NCBI GenBank assembly: GCA_029975475.1
Contig: JARKPB010000008.1
Span: 1,364,001 to 1,428,000, forward strand
Origin: Anaerolineaceae bacterium
GTDB taxonomy: Bacteria; Chloroflexota; Anaerolineae; Anaerolineales; Anaerolineaceae
Direction of reading: 5' to 3'
DNA length: 64,000 nucleotides
Below are positions 16,217 through 24,962 of this stretch, piece after piece. Within the stretch, counting starts at the first letter, position 1; each line of letters starts with the position of its first letter. The notes under the pieces were generated by a model that was given only the letters and a program-made list of their open reading frames with translations, had not been told where the DNA came from and ran no database searches. A program made the translations under genes and the position numbers.

Positions 16217-17445
16217 GGACGCGCACCGCCCGCGCCAGTTCGCTGCGCCAGCTGGGCAGCCTGCGCCTGGGGTTAGATGTTCCCCTGGTGGGAGCCGTGG
16301 CCGCTTTGCTGGTATTCGGGGCGTTAATGGTTTACTCATCCGGCTGGCAGTACTCGATTGTCCACGGACTGGAAACCAACGAACTGATCCTGAAACAGGT
16401 CGTCTACGCCGTGGTGGGCAGTCTGATCGCGCTGGCGGTGTCGTATTTTGATTACCACCGGTATCAGCGCTGGATTTTACCGGTCATGTTTTTGACGCTG
16501 ACAGCGCTGTTCGTGGTCCTGCTGGTCCCGAACGAAGGCGTCTCCACCAAACGATCCTTCCTCAATGGTTCCATACAGCCGTCTGAACCGGCCAAACTGG
16601 CTGTGCTGCTGTACCTTTCCGTCTGGCTGTATTCCAAGCGAGAATTCCTAAATCATATAACCTTCGGCCTGATTCCCCTATCCACAATTTTAGGGTTGGT
16701 GGGCGGTTTCATTTTATTGCAGCCGGACATCAGCGCCGCTCTGACGATCTTCCTGCTGGGCGGTATGCTGTTCTTCCTGGCAGGCGGCGACTGGAAACAG
16801 ATCATTCTGGTTGTTTTAATTGCCGCGGGCCTGGGTGTATTAATGGTGCAGTTCAGCGACACCGCCCAGGTGCGAATCACCGAATACATCAACGGGTTAA
16901 ACAACCCGATCAACGCCTCAACGCATGTGAAATGGTCGATGCAGGCTGTGGTCAACGGCGGCATTTTTGGCGTCGGCATTGGGCGTTCAACGGCAAAATT
17001 CGCCGGGCTGCCGGTAGCCCCCACGGACAGTATTTTTGCCGTCATCGCGGAAGAAACCGGCCTGGTTGGCTCAGTGGTTGTGATTGGTCTTTACCTGGTG
17101 ATCCTGTGGCGCGGGCTCGCGATCGCCAACCGCGCCCCAGATTTGCTGGGAAAATTGATGGCCAGCGGGATCACCTTCTGGATCATCATCGAAGCGTTAA
17201 TCAACATGGGCGTGCTGGTCAACCTGCTGCCGTTTGCGGGAAACGCCCTGCCGTTGATCAGCGCGGGCGGTTCCAGCCTGTTGGTGACCCTGGCCGGGCT
17301 GGGCGTGGTTTTGAACGTTGCCAGGGTGAGCAGCCAGAAAACTGCATCTGGCGAAGGGAGGTCCTTTGGTGCGGTTGTTGATTTGCGCCGGCGGGACGGG
17401 CGGGGGCGTGTACCCCGCGCTAACCGTTTTACGGGCACTCGGTAG
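16195..17445 (+). CDS. ftsW: Peptidoglycan glycosyltransferase FtsW
   Basis: The protein has 416 residues with about ten spans and SEDS-family motifs: KRSFLNGSIQPSEPAKLAVL (R and P-S-E-x-x-K), LLQPDISAALTI (catalytic Asp region), and PFAGNALPLISAGGSSLLV. It polymerises lipid II with FtsI. ATG 16195 overlaps murD by 22 bases. The C-terminal tail after the last span is a basic 40-residue segment encoded in a 77-base overlap with murG, which is long for this cluster. Confidence 0.94.
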   Translation: MGESTFVRTRTARASSLRQLGSLRLGLDVPLVGAVAALLVFGALMVYSSGWQYSIVHGLETNELILKQVVYAVVGSLIALAVSYFDYHRYQRWILPVMFLTLTALFVVLLVPNEGVSTKRSFLNGSIQPSEPAKLAVLLYLSVWLYSKREFLNHITFGLIPLSTILGLVGGFILLQPDISAALTIFLLGGMLFFLAGGDWKQIILVVLIAAGLGVLMVQFSDTAQVRITEYINGLNNPINASTHVKWSMQAVVNGGIFGVGIGRSTAKFAGLPVAPTDSIFAVIAEETGLVGSVVVIGLYLVILWRGLAIANRAPDLLGKLMASGITFWIIIEALINMGVLVNLLPFAGNALPLISAGGSSLLVTLAGLGVVLNVARVSSQKTASGEGRSFGAVVDLRRRDGRGRVPRANRFTGTR

Positions 17446-18475
17446 TGATGCCAACCCGGTGCTGTGGGTTGGCGGGGAGGGCGGCATGGAAGCTGGCCTG
17501 ATTGAACGCGAAGGAATTCCGTTCAAGGCTATTCCGGCGGCCGGCCTTCACGGGGTTGGGCTGAAAGCCCTGCCTGGTAACCTGCTGCGCCTTGCCCGCG
17601 GCGTCACCGCCAGCCGTAAAATCCTGGCGGAATTTCAACCGGATGTGCTCCTCTTCACCGGGGGTTTTGTGGCCGCGCCCATGGCGGTGGCGGCGCGCAG
17701 ACTGCCAGCGCTGCTGTATGTGCCGGATATCGAACCCGGCCTGGCCTTAAAATTCCTGGCAAAATGGGCGGACTGCATCGCGCTGACCGCTGAGACCTCA
17801 CGCCGGTATTTCAATTCCAAGGCGCGCATCGAAGTTACCGGTTACCCGATCCGCCCGGAACTCAGCGCCTGGAGCCGGGCTGCCGGTCAAAAAGAACTCG
17901 GTCTGGATGAAGGGCTGCCGACCCTGCTGGTCTTTGGCGGCAGCAAGGGCGCCCGATCGCTGAACCGCGCCGTAACTGCCAACCTGAACGAGCTGCTTGA
18001 AAGCGTACAGATTGTGCATATCACCGGAAGTCTGGACTGGGAAGAAGTGCAAGCCGCCAGAAACACCCTGCCAGCCGGGAAATCCGTCCACTATCATATT
18101 TTTGAGTATCTGCACGATATGGGAGCCGCTTTGGCCTGCGCTGATCTGGTGGTTTCGCGCGCTGGGGCTTCGACCCTGGGCGAACTGACCGCCTTCGGGC
18201 TGCCAGCCATCCTGGTGCCGTATCCCTACGCCTGGCGCTACCAGAAAGTGAACGCGGATTATCTGGCCAACCGCGGCGGCGCGCAGGGGATGGAAGACCG
18301 CAAGCTGGCGGAGAGGCTGCCGGTTCTGGTGCGTGACCTGCTGGCGGACCGCCAGCGCTTAAGCCAGATGAGCACTGCCATGCGCGCTCTGGCCCGGCCA
18401 GAGGCTGCCCGGCGGCTGGCAGACTTAATTTTGGAACTTGCCGGAGACTCCGGCAGGAAGGTTGGACCGTCATGA
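17369..18475 (+). CDS. murG: Lipid II synthase MurG (UDP-GlcNAc transferase)
   Basis: The protein has 368 residues. The glycine loop RLLICAGGTGGGVYPAL at the N-terminus and GGSKGARSLNRAV plus VVSRAGASTLGELTAFGLPAILVPYPYA at the C-half mark MurG. It adds GlcNAc to lipid I on the inner membrane face. The start is GTG 17369, seven bases after GGGAGG (17356-17361); a TTG at 17366 is also in frame but worse spaced. The gene begins inside ftsW and ends in a 4-base ATGA overlap with the next gene. Confidence 0.95.
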   Translation: MRLLICAGGTGGGVYPALTVLRALGSDANPVLWVGGEGGMEAGLIEREGIPFKAIPAAGLHGVGLKALPGNLLRLARGVTASRKILAEFQPDVLLFTGGFVAAPMAVAARRLPALLYVPDIEPGLALKFLAKWADCIALTAETSRRYFNSKARIEVTGYPIRPELSAWSRAAGQKELGLDEGLPTLLVFGGSKGARSLNRAVTANLNELLESVQIVHITGSLDWEEVQAARNTLPAGKSVHYHIFEYLHDMGAALACADLVVSRAGASTLGELTAFGLPAILVPYPYAWRYQKVNADYLANRGGAQGMEDRKLAERLPVLVRDLLADRQRLSQMSTAMRALARPEAARRLADLILELAGDSGRKVGPS

Positions 18476-19011
18476 TCAGTCTAACCGGTGTCTTCTGGAT
18501 GATTGTGGCAATCTTCACGCTGATCGGCGCCACCCGCGGATGGGCGAAAGAATTAATCGTCAGTTTCGCGGTGATCCTGTCCCTCTTTGTCAGCACGGTT
18601 CTGGAAGTGTTCCTGCCGGCGATTAAAAATTCCCTCCAGGCCGGGGACGGCACCGGTTTGTTCTGGGTTCGGACTGGTTTGTTGATTGTGCTGGTTTTCT
18701 TTGGTTACCAGACTCCCAACCTGCCGAAATTCGCGGCGACCAACCGCTTCGCCCGCGACCGGTTGCAGGATTTGCTGCTGGGAGCCTTTCTGGGAGCGAT
18801 CAACGGGTATCTGGTATTTGGTTCGCTGTGGTATTTCCTGGCGGACGCCAAATATCCCTTTGACCTGGTGATTGCGCCGGTGGCGGGAACACCGGCGGGA
18901 GACGCAGCATTGCAGCTGGCGGCGATTTTGCCACCCGTGTGGATGGCGCCGCCGGTGATTTACTTCGCGGTCGCTGTCGCCTTTATTTTTGTGCTGGTGG
19001 TGTTTATATAA
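18472..19011 (+). CDS. CvpA-like membrane protein within the dcw cluster
   Basis: The protein has 179 residues with four to five hydrophobic segments. The start MISLTGVFWMIVAIFTLIGATRGWAKELIVSF and the later DRLQDLLLGAFLGAINGYLV resemble the CvpA family (four spans and a G-x-x-R-G-W/F motif after span 1). CvpA proteins are linked to colicin V production and envelope stress tolerance. It is translationally coupled to murG (ATGA) and murC (TAATG), which argues for a cell-envelope role. Not a standard dcw member; family assignment is moderate. Confidence 0.65.
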   Translation: MISLTGVFWMIVAIFTLIGATRGWAKELIVSFAVILSLFVSTVLEVFLPAIKNSLQAGDGTGLFWVRTGLLIVLVFFGYQTPNLPKFAATNRFARDRLQDLLLGAFLGAINGYLVFGSLWYFLADAKYPFDLVIAPVAGTPAGDAALQLAAILPPVWMAPPVIYFAVAVAFIFVLVVFI

Positions 19012-20378
19012 TGAAACACATTCATCTGGTCGGAATCGGCGGAACCGGTCTGGCGCCCATCGCGCGGGTGCTGGCGGAGCGCGGCTATCAGGTCAGCGGC
19101 TCTGATCAGGCCCTCTCCCCTCTGGCGCGCGAACTGTCTGCCGCCGGGATCGAGATCCATATCGGGCACGAGGCAGCCAATATCGCCGGCGCCGACCTGA
19201 TCGTCCGCTCTTCAGCGGTGAGCGAACACAACCCCGAAGTCGCCGCGGCGCTTGCCAGCGGTATCCCGGTGATGAAACGCTCGGAATTTCTGGGTCTCCT
19301 GCTGAGCGACGACCTTCCGCTGGCTGTGGCTGGCACGCACGGCAAGACCACCACCACGGCCATGCTGGCCTGGGTCATGACCGCTCTGGGCGAAGAGCCT
19401 TCCTATATCATAGGCGGAACCGCACGCAATTTGGGACGCAACGCCCGCGCGGGCAAGGGCAAATGGTTTGTCATCGAAGCGGACGAATACGATTACATGT
19501 TCCTCGGCATTCATCCGCAGGCGGCGATTGTCACCACCATGGAATACGACCATCCCGATTGTTTTCCGACTCAGGAAGCTTACCGGGAAGCGTTTGAAAA
19601 GTTCACCGGCAGCTTGCGGGCGGGCGGGACCTTGATTGTCAACGCTGAAAATCCCCTGACCAGCGGGTTGATTGACTGTCTGCCGGAAGGCTGTCAGGCG
19701 CACCGGTTTGGGCAGGGCGGCGATTATTCGCTCACAGACCTGCGCGTCAACGCGGCCGGCGGTACCAGCTTTACCGCTCTGCTGCCCTGGGGTGGAGAAG
19801 TCGCGGTGGATTTGCAGCTGCCAGGCAGGCATAACGCGATGAACGCCCTGGCCGTCCTGGCGCTGATTTCCGCCCTCGGCCTGCCCCTGCAGCGCGCCGC
19901 GGCGGCCCTGGCAGAGTTTAACGGAGTCGGGCGGCGGTTTGAACAGAGAGGCGAAGCCGGCGGGGTAACAGTGATTGACGATTACGGCCACCACCCGACC
20001 GAAATTCAAGCCACTCTGGCCGGCGCACGTGCCCGTTTTGGAGACCGCCGCATCTGGGCCGTCTGGCAGCCGCACACCTATTCGCGCACCCGAACGCTGT
20101 TGAAGGAATTTAGCGCTTCGTTCCAGGATGCGAACGAGGTCATTGTTACAGAGATCTACCCCTCTCGAGAAACCGTCGCGACCATTTCCAGCCGCGAAGT
20201 GGTGGCAGCGATGCCGCACACCAGCTGCCGCTATGCTGAAACCTTGCAGGACGCCGTCAACATGCTGGTTAAAAACTTGCGGTCTGGAGATGTGGTGATT
20301 GTGTTCTCTGCCGGCGATGCCGATCAGATCAGCACCGAGGTCTTAAAGACCCTGGGAAAGGTGGAGCAAAATGGCTGA
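19011..20378 (+). CDS. murC: UDP-N-acetylmuramate--L-alanine ligase MurC
   Basis: The protein has 455 residues. N-terminal Rossmann motif HIHLVGIGGTGLAPIARVL, ATP loop AGTHGKTTTTAMLAW, EADEYDYMFLGI, NAMNALAVLAL, VIDDYGHHPTEI and WQPHTYSRTRTL are all MurC-typical. It starts UDP-MurNAc peptide assembly by adding L-Ala. The start is the ATG at 19011 in a TAATG stop/start overlap; the in-frame ATG at 18939 would add 24 residues encoded inside the previous gene. Confidence 0.96.
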   Translation: MKHIHLVGIGGTGLAPIARVLAERGYQVSGSDQALSPLARELSAAGIEIHIGHEAANIAGADLIVRSSAVSEHNPEVAAALASGIPVMKRSEFLGLLLSDDLPLAVAGTHGKTTTTAMLAWVMTALGEEPSYIIGGTARNLGRNARAGKGKWFVIEADEYDYMFLGIHPQAAIVTTMEYDHPDCFPTQEAYREAFEKFTGSLRAGGTLIVNAENPLTSGLIDCLPEGCQAHRFGQGGDYSLTDLRVNAAGGTSFTALLPWGGEVAVDLQLPGRHNAMNALAVLALISALGLPLQRAAAALAEFNGVGRRFEQRGEAGGVTVIDDYGHHPTEIQATLAGARARFGDRRIWAVWQPHTYSRTRTLLKEFSASFQDANEVIVTEIYPSRETVATISSREVVAAMPHTSCRYAETLQDAVNMLVKNLRSGDVVIVFSAGDADQISTEVLKTLGKVEQNG

Positions 20379-20559
20379 AAATGCCCAGCGAACCTGCGAG
20401 ATGAAAGTTATGGGACTGAGCGAACTGCGCTCAACCGCGGAGGTGCCGTCGGATAACGGCCTGAAAAGCGCCCGGCTGAAGAATTCGTTTGAGAATTTGC
20501 CCGACCCGGAAAAGAGAAAGGTGGTCGTGCGCATCATTGACACGGTGAAGGATCTGTAA
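20371..20559 (+). CDS. 62-aa hypothetical protein between murC and murB
   Basis: I do not recognise this protein. It has a strong ribosome site (AAAGGTGG) before ATG 20371, overlaps the murC end by 8 bases and stops two bases before murB, so the gap between murC and murB is fully used by this frame. The product is soluble and charged. The second half, NLPDPEKRKVVVRIIDTVKDL, looks like an amphipathic helix preceded by a Pro-Asp-Pro turn. No signal peptide, membrane span or cysteine pair. Context implies a small partner or regulator in wall synthesis or division; that is inference. Confidence 0.65.
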   Translation: MAENAQRTCEMKVMGLSELRSTAEVPSDNGLKSARLKNSFENLPDPEKRKVVVRIIDTVKDL

Positions 20560-20561
20560 CG

Positions 20562-21521
20562 ATGACCCTGGTCGGCCGTTTACCGCTTTCTGACCTGCGC
20601 GCTGCATTTGGCGACCATTTGCAGGAAAATGTGCGCATGTCCAATTACACCACCTCTCAGGTAGGCGGAACGGCGGACGCGTTTCTGAATGTTTACAGCG
20701 CGGAAGAACTGGAAAAAGCGGCCCTGACCCTCTGGCGTCTGGCCGTGCCGTTCCGGGTGATTGGCAGCGGTACGAATATTCTGGTCAGCGACCGCGGGAT
20801 CCGCGAGGTGGTGATCAATAACCGCGCCAAAACGGTGAAGGTGGATGCGCATCATACCCCGCCAACGGTCTGGGCGGAATCTGGCGCCAACCTCTCTTCG
20901 GTAGCCCGACAGGTAGCGCTGCGCGGGCTGGCCGGGCTGGAATGGGCCGCGCCCATCCCGGGCACGGTTGGCGGCGCGGTTTACGGCAACGCTGGCGCAC
21001 ACGGGGCGGATATGTCGGGCAACCTGGTGCTGGCCGAAATCTTGCATCCCATTTATGGAAAGCAGGCTTACAGCAGCGAGCAGATGGGATACGCTTACCG
21101 CTCCAGCCTGCTCAAGCGCCAGCGGGAAGGCGCGGTGATCCTGGCAGCCAGGCTGCAGCTCAGCCAGGATACCCCAGAACAGGTGCAGCAGCGCATGGAA
21201 GCCAATCTGGCCCAGCGCCGCAAGACCCAGCCGGCTGGAGCCAGCCTGGGCTCGATGTTCAAAAATCCTCCCGGGGATTACGCCGGTCGGTTGATTGAAG
21301 CAGCCGGATTAAAGGGAAAGCGCATTGGAGGGGCAGAAATCAGCAGCCAGCACGCCAATTTCTTCATCAATCATGCCGGCGCAACGGCTGAAGATATTCA
21401 CCAGCTGCTGCTGCTGGCAAGAAAAATGGTCGCGGAGAAATTTGGCGTTACGTTAGAGCTCGAAATCGAACTGATTGGCGAATGGGACAGCCCATTCCTG
21501 CAGGAAAGGGCTGAAGGGTAA
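20562..21521 (+). CDS. murB: UDP-N-acetylenolpyruvoylglucosamine reductase MurB
   Basis: The protein has 319 residues. FAD-binding segments VIGSGTNILVSDRGI and the region GLAGLEWAAPIPGTVGGAVYGNAGAHG precede AGYAYRSSLLK-like and GASLGSMFKNPPGDYAGRLIEAAGLKG; the Ser of GSMFKNP is the proton donor, and the C-terminal Glu lies in the ELEIELIGEW region. It reduces the enolpyruvyl group to make UDP-MurNAc. The motif set is that of MurB; the N-terminal 20 residues are slightly longer than average. Confidence 0.95.
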   Translation: MTLVGRLPLSDLRAAFGDHLQENVRMSNYTTSQVGGTADAFLNVYSAEELEKAALTLWRLAVPFRVIGSGTNILVSDRGIREVVINNRAKTVKVDAHHTPPTVWAESGANLSSVARQVALRGLAGLEWAAPIPGTVGGAVYGNAGAHGADMSGNLVLAEILHPIYGKQAYSSEQMGYAYRSSLLKRQREGAVILAARLQLSQDTPEQVQQRMEANLAQRRKTQPAGASLGSMFKNPPGDYAGRLIEAAGLKGKRIGGAEISSQHANFFINHAGATAEDIHQLLLLARKMVAEKFGVTLELEIELIGEWDSPFLQERAEG

Positions 21522-21523
21522 GT

Positions 21524-22645
21524 ATGAGCAAGAAGTTGACCATCGCGGTTTTATTCGGCGGACGAAGCGGCGAACATGAGGTCTCGCTGCTGTCCGCGCG
21601 TTCCGTTTTATCGGTACTGGATGTCGAAAAATATCAGATCCTGCAAATCGCCATTTCAAAAGAGGGTCAGTGGTTCAGCGGACCGGATGCGCTCGCCGCG
21701 CTGGAAAAAGGCGATCTTTCCGGGGTGAAACCGGTGCTCTTCCTTCCGGACGCAGGCAACCGCACGCTGTACACCGTCAGCTGGCAGGGAAAGTCAGCCC
21801 GGATTGAGCCGCTGGCGGATGTGGATGTCGTTTTTCCGGTGCTGCACGGCACGTTTGGGGAAGACGGCACACTGCAGGGGTTCCTGGAAATGGCCGATAT
21901 GGCTTATGTCGGCGCCGGCGTGCTCGGCTCAGCGGTTGGCATGGACAAAGGGCTCTTCAAATCGGTGATGCGCGCCAACCAGATCCCCGTGCTGGATTGG
22001 TTGATCTTTAACCGCAGTGAAATTGAGCGAAATATGCGCGCATGCCTGGAACAGGCAGAAACCCTGGCCCCCTACCCGCTTTTCGTCAAGCCAGCCAATC
22101 TGGGCTCTTCAGTCGGGATCAGCAAGGTGAAAAGCCGCGCTGATTTACTGGAAGGACTGCTGGAAGCCGCCCGTTATGACCGCCGCATCCTGGTGGAGCG
22201 CGGAATTGACGCGCGCGAAATTGAAGTCAGCGTTCTGGGCAATGAAGAGCCTGCCGCATCGCTGCCAGGCGAGATCCGGCCTTCTGCCGAGTTTTACACC
22301 TACGCCGCAAAATATCTGGATGACCGTTCTGAGCTGCTACCGCGTGCTGCGGATCTGAGCCAGGAACAAATTCGCGAAATCCAGACCTATGCCCTCAGCG
22401 CTTACAAAGCCTGCGATTGCGCCGGTCTGGCGCGGGTGGATTTTCTGCTGGAAAAGGGAACCGGCCGCATCTATCTCAATGAAATCAATACCATGCCTGG
22501 TTTTACCAAAATCAGCATGTATCCAAAAATGTGGGAAGCCAGCGGAGTTACCTATACGCAGCTTGTTGAGCGGCTGATTGAGCTGGCGCTGGAACGCAAA
22601 GCCGAAAGAGACCGCACCGAGCATTCCTTCCGGAGGGAGCCATGA
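21524..22645 (+). CDS. ddl: D-alanine--D-alanine ligase
   Basis: The protein has 373 residues, ATP-grasp fold. VLFGGRSGEHEVSLLSARSV at the N-terminus, VFPVLHGTFGEDGTLQG, FVKPANLGSSVGISKV and YLNEINTMPGFTKISMYPKMWEA are Ddl signatures. It makes the D-Ala-D-Ala substrate of MurF; alanine racemase is at the other end of this window. AAGGG precedes ATG 21524. It overlaps ftsQ by 4 bases. Confidence 0.96.
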   Translation: MSKKLTIAVLFGGRSGEHEVSLLSARSVLSVLDVEKYQILQIAISKEGQWFSGPDALAALEKGDLSGVKPVLFLPDAGNRTLYTVSWQGKSARIEPLADVDVVFPVLHGTFGEDGTLQGFLEMADMAYVGAGVLGSAVGMDKGLFKSVMRANQIPVLDWLIFNRSEIERNMRACLEQAETLAPYPLFVKPANLGSSVGISKVKSRADLLEGLLEAARYDRRILVERGIDAREIEVSVLGNEEPAASLPGEIRPSAEFYTYAAKYLDDRSELLPRAADLSQEQIREIQTYALSAYKACDCAGLARVDFLLEKGTGRIYLNEINTMPGFTKISMYPKMWEASGVTYTQLVERLIELALERKAERDRTEHSFRREP

Positions 22646-23658
22646 GCCCGCAGCCCAACCGGCCCCTGACCCGCGCAGATCTGGTGCGTCAACGCCGCCA
22701 GCAAAGCAGCCAGCAGCGGATAAACAGCGCCGCGAAGACCGCCGCCCGACCGCCTGCCCCGGTTCGCCCTGTCGTTGCCCGGGGAGCTGCCGCCGGCCGT
22801 CCCATTGGCCAGCAGAGCGCCAGCCGTGTGCGCCGTCAAATGTACTATTCTCTGGGCGCGGAACGCGCCGAAGTCCGCCTGCCTGCCCTGCCGGTGATTC
22901 AGCCCGGATGGCGGCTGTTGTCCGGCATGATTTTCCTGTCCATGCTGATCACCCTGATCGTGCTGCTGACCGCCCCCGGGTTTAAGGTGGAGACTTACGC
23001 GCTCAAAGGGATTACCCGGATCTCCCCGGTGGATATCGAAGCCGCTCTGAAACTGACCGGCCGTTCGATCTTTGAAATGGACCCGCAGCAAATCAACCGC
23101 ACCCTGCAGGCGGCATTTCCGGAATTAACCGGGATCAAGGTTTTTATCGGTTTTCCGCGAACGGTCGCGATTGGCGCTTCAGAACGCATTCCCCTGCTGG
23201 CCTGGTACGTGGATGACAGCGTGGAATGGATTGACGCGGAGGGGGTGATCATGCCAGCCCGCGGCGATCTGCCGGATCTGGTAACGGTCCGTTCCAATAT
23301 TCACCCTCCCAGCACCCTGTACGCGATTGAGGGTCTGGATTTGAAGCAAGGGTTTTTCACCATCCAGCTCAACCCGGCGAACGGGATCAAGAAAATCGAA
23401 CCACAAATCCTGCAGGCGATTCTGACCCTGGGGGCGCGGCTGCCGGCTCACACCCTGCTGATTTTTGACGAGATGCGCGGGCTTGGCTGGAAGGATATGC
23501 GCGGTCATGATGTGTATCTCGGTTTTAGCCTGGAAAATGTGGATCAGAAAATTGTGATGGTTAACGCGATTGAGAGTCAGTTAGAAAAACAGGGCATCCG
23601 CCCTGCGATGATCAGCGTGGAATATCTCCACCAGCCGTATTTCCGGACGGAGCAGTAG
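22642..23658 (+). CDS. ftsQ: FtsQ/DivIB-type cell division protein
   Basis: The protein has 338 residues: a long Arg/Gln/Pro-rich cytoplasmic N-terminus (about 85 residues), a single span at about 92-114 (LSGMIFLSMLITLIVLL), and a POTRA domain starting FKVETYALKGITRISPVDIEAAL. The extracytoplasmic region ends without any further domain. It bridges FtsL and the divisome. Position just before ftsA and 4-base overlap with ddl support FtsQ; sequence similarity in this family is always low. Confidence 0.85.
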   Translation: MSPQPNRPLTRADLVRQRRQQSSQQRINSAAKTAARPPAPVRPVVARGAAAGRPIGQQSASRVRRQMYYSLGAERAEVRLPALPVIQPGWRLLSGMIFLSMLITLIVLLTAPGFKVETYALKGITRISPVDIEAALKLTGRSIFEMDPQQINRTLQAAFPELTGIKVFIGFPRTVAIGASERIPLLAWYVDDSVEWIDAEGVIMPARGDLPDLVTVRSNIHPPSTLYAIEGLDLKQGFFTIQLNPANGIKKIEPQILQAILTLGARLPAHTLLIFDEMRGLGWKDMRGHDVYLGFSLENVDQKIVMVNAIESQLEKQGIRPAMISVEYLHQPYFRTEQ

Positions 23659-23660
23659 CC

Positions 23661-24896
23661 ATGGACGAAGCAATTGTGGTTGGAATTGACATCGGCACGA
23701 CCAAAGTTTGCACACTGGTCGCGCGGCTGGAAGGCGAACGCGCCATGCGCATCCTTGGGGTTGGAATTGAACCGTCCCAGGGCATCCGGAAGGGCAACAT
23801 TGTTGATCTGGCTGCCGCTTCGCAATCCATTGCCCGCTCGATTGATAAAGCCCAGCGCTCTTCCGGGCTGGAGATCACCTCTGCCCTGGTGTCACTGGCC
23901 GGTTCGCATGTCGCCTCGATTAACAGCCGGGGAGTGGTGGGAATTTCTGGCGGAGTGATCGACGAAGATGATATCGCCCGAGCGCTGGAAGCCGCCCAGG
24001 CCGTCGCCATCCCCCACAACCGCGAGATCATTCACGTCATCCAGCGCGGGTTTAGCGTGGACGGGCAAGAGGGCATTCGCACCCCGCTGGGGATGCACGG
24101 CTACCGCATGGAAGTCGAGGCGCATATCATCACCGCCGCGGCCGCCACGGTCGAAAACATCCGCCAGTGCGTTGAAGCCAGCGGGGTTCAGGTGACCCAG
24201 TTTGTGCTCAATCCGCTGGCTTCAGCCGAGGTGGTTTTAACCGAAACCGAGCGGCAGATGGGCGTGGTGGTGTGCGATATCGGCGGCGGGACAACTGACC
24301 TGGCGATTTACATTGACGGAGATGTCTGGCACACCATGGTTCTGGCGGTTGGCGGCAACCACATCACATCTGATATTGCTCACGGGCTGCGCCTCTCCCC
24401 CGACCGGGCCGAACAGGTTAAAAAACAGTACGGGCTGGCGATGGCGCGGGATGTGGCGGAAGAAGACACTTTCCATATTCAGGGTTTTGGAGATGAAGGG
24501 CCGACCACAGTCAGCCGAAAAGAACTGGCTGTGATTATTGAAGCCAGGGTTGAGGAAATATTTGACCTGGTTCTGCAGGAAATCAAACGCTCGGGGTACG
24601 ACGGTTTGCTGCCAGCCGGAATGGTCCTGACCGGCGGGAGTAGCCAGCTGCCCGGGATGAAAGCCCTTGCGGCCGAAGTGCTGGATCTGCCAGTGCGGGT
24701 GGCCCGTCCGGAAAACCTGGTCGGCCTGGTAGACCAGCTCAACTCGCCGGCATATTCAACCAGCGTTGGGCTGCTTTACTGGGCTTTGATGATGAGCGAC
24801 ACCAGTCTGCCAGCCAGCCCGCGGCGGCGGCCGCCATCCGCGCCCAACCTGGACTGGGAGAAAGTGCGCACCTTTTTGAGACGTTTACTACCGTAA
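23661..24896 (+). CDS. ftsA: Cell division protein FtsA
   Basis: The protein has 411 residues, actin/Hsp70-type ATPase. Phosphate loop 1 VVGIDIGTTKVCTLVAR, the 1C domain (GIEPSQGIRKGNIVDL), phosphate loop 2 VVCDIGGGTTDLAIYIDG, and adenosine motif MVLTGGSSQLPGM are present. The C-terminus ends in a basic amphipathic segment (KVRTFLRRLLP) that fits membrane anchoring. It tethers FtsZ to the membrane. GGAG at 23649-23652 precedes ATG 23661. Confidence 0.95.
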   Translation: MDEAIVVGIDIGTTKVCTLVARLEGERAMRILGVGIEPSQGIRKGNIVDLAAASQSIARSIDKAQRSSGLEITSALVSLAGSHVASINSRGVVGISGGVIDEDDIARALEAAQAVAIPHNREIIHVIQRGFSVDGQEGIRTPLGMHGYRMEVEAHIITAAAATVENIRQCVEASGVQVTQFVLNPLASAEVVLTETERQMGVVVCDIGGGTTDLAIYIDGDVWHTMVLAVGGNHITSDIAHGLRLSPDRAEQVKKQYGLAMARDVAEEDTFHIQGFGDEGPTTVSRKELAVIIEARVEEIFDLVLQEIKRSGYDGLLPAGMVLTGGSSQLPGMKALAAEVLDLPVRVARPENLVGLVDQLNSPAYSTSVGLLYWALMMSDTSLPASPRRRPPSAPNLDWEKVRTFLRRLLP

Positions 24897-24962
24897 ACCA
24901 CCGGCAAGTACGCAGCGACCGGCGTAAACAAAAGCATGAGTCAGGATTAGAGGAGAACAGAC

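Noticed and set aside
17366-17445. Frameshift joining or truncating ftsW or murG
   Set aside because: Both proteins have normal length and intact motifs; the overlap is real but does not need an error.
19212-20219. 335-codon open frame antisense to murC
   Set aside because: It mirrors murC codon structure in GC-rich DNA, has no recognisable domain or ribosome site, and murC is certain.
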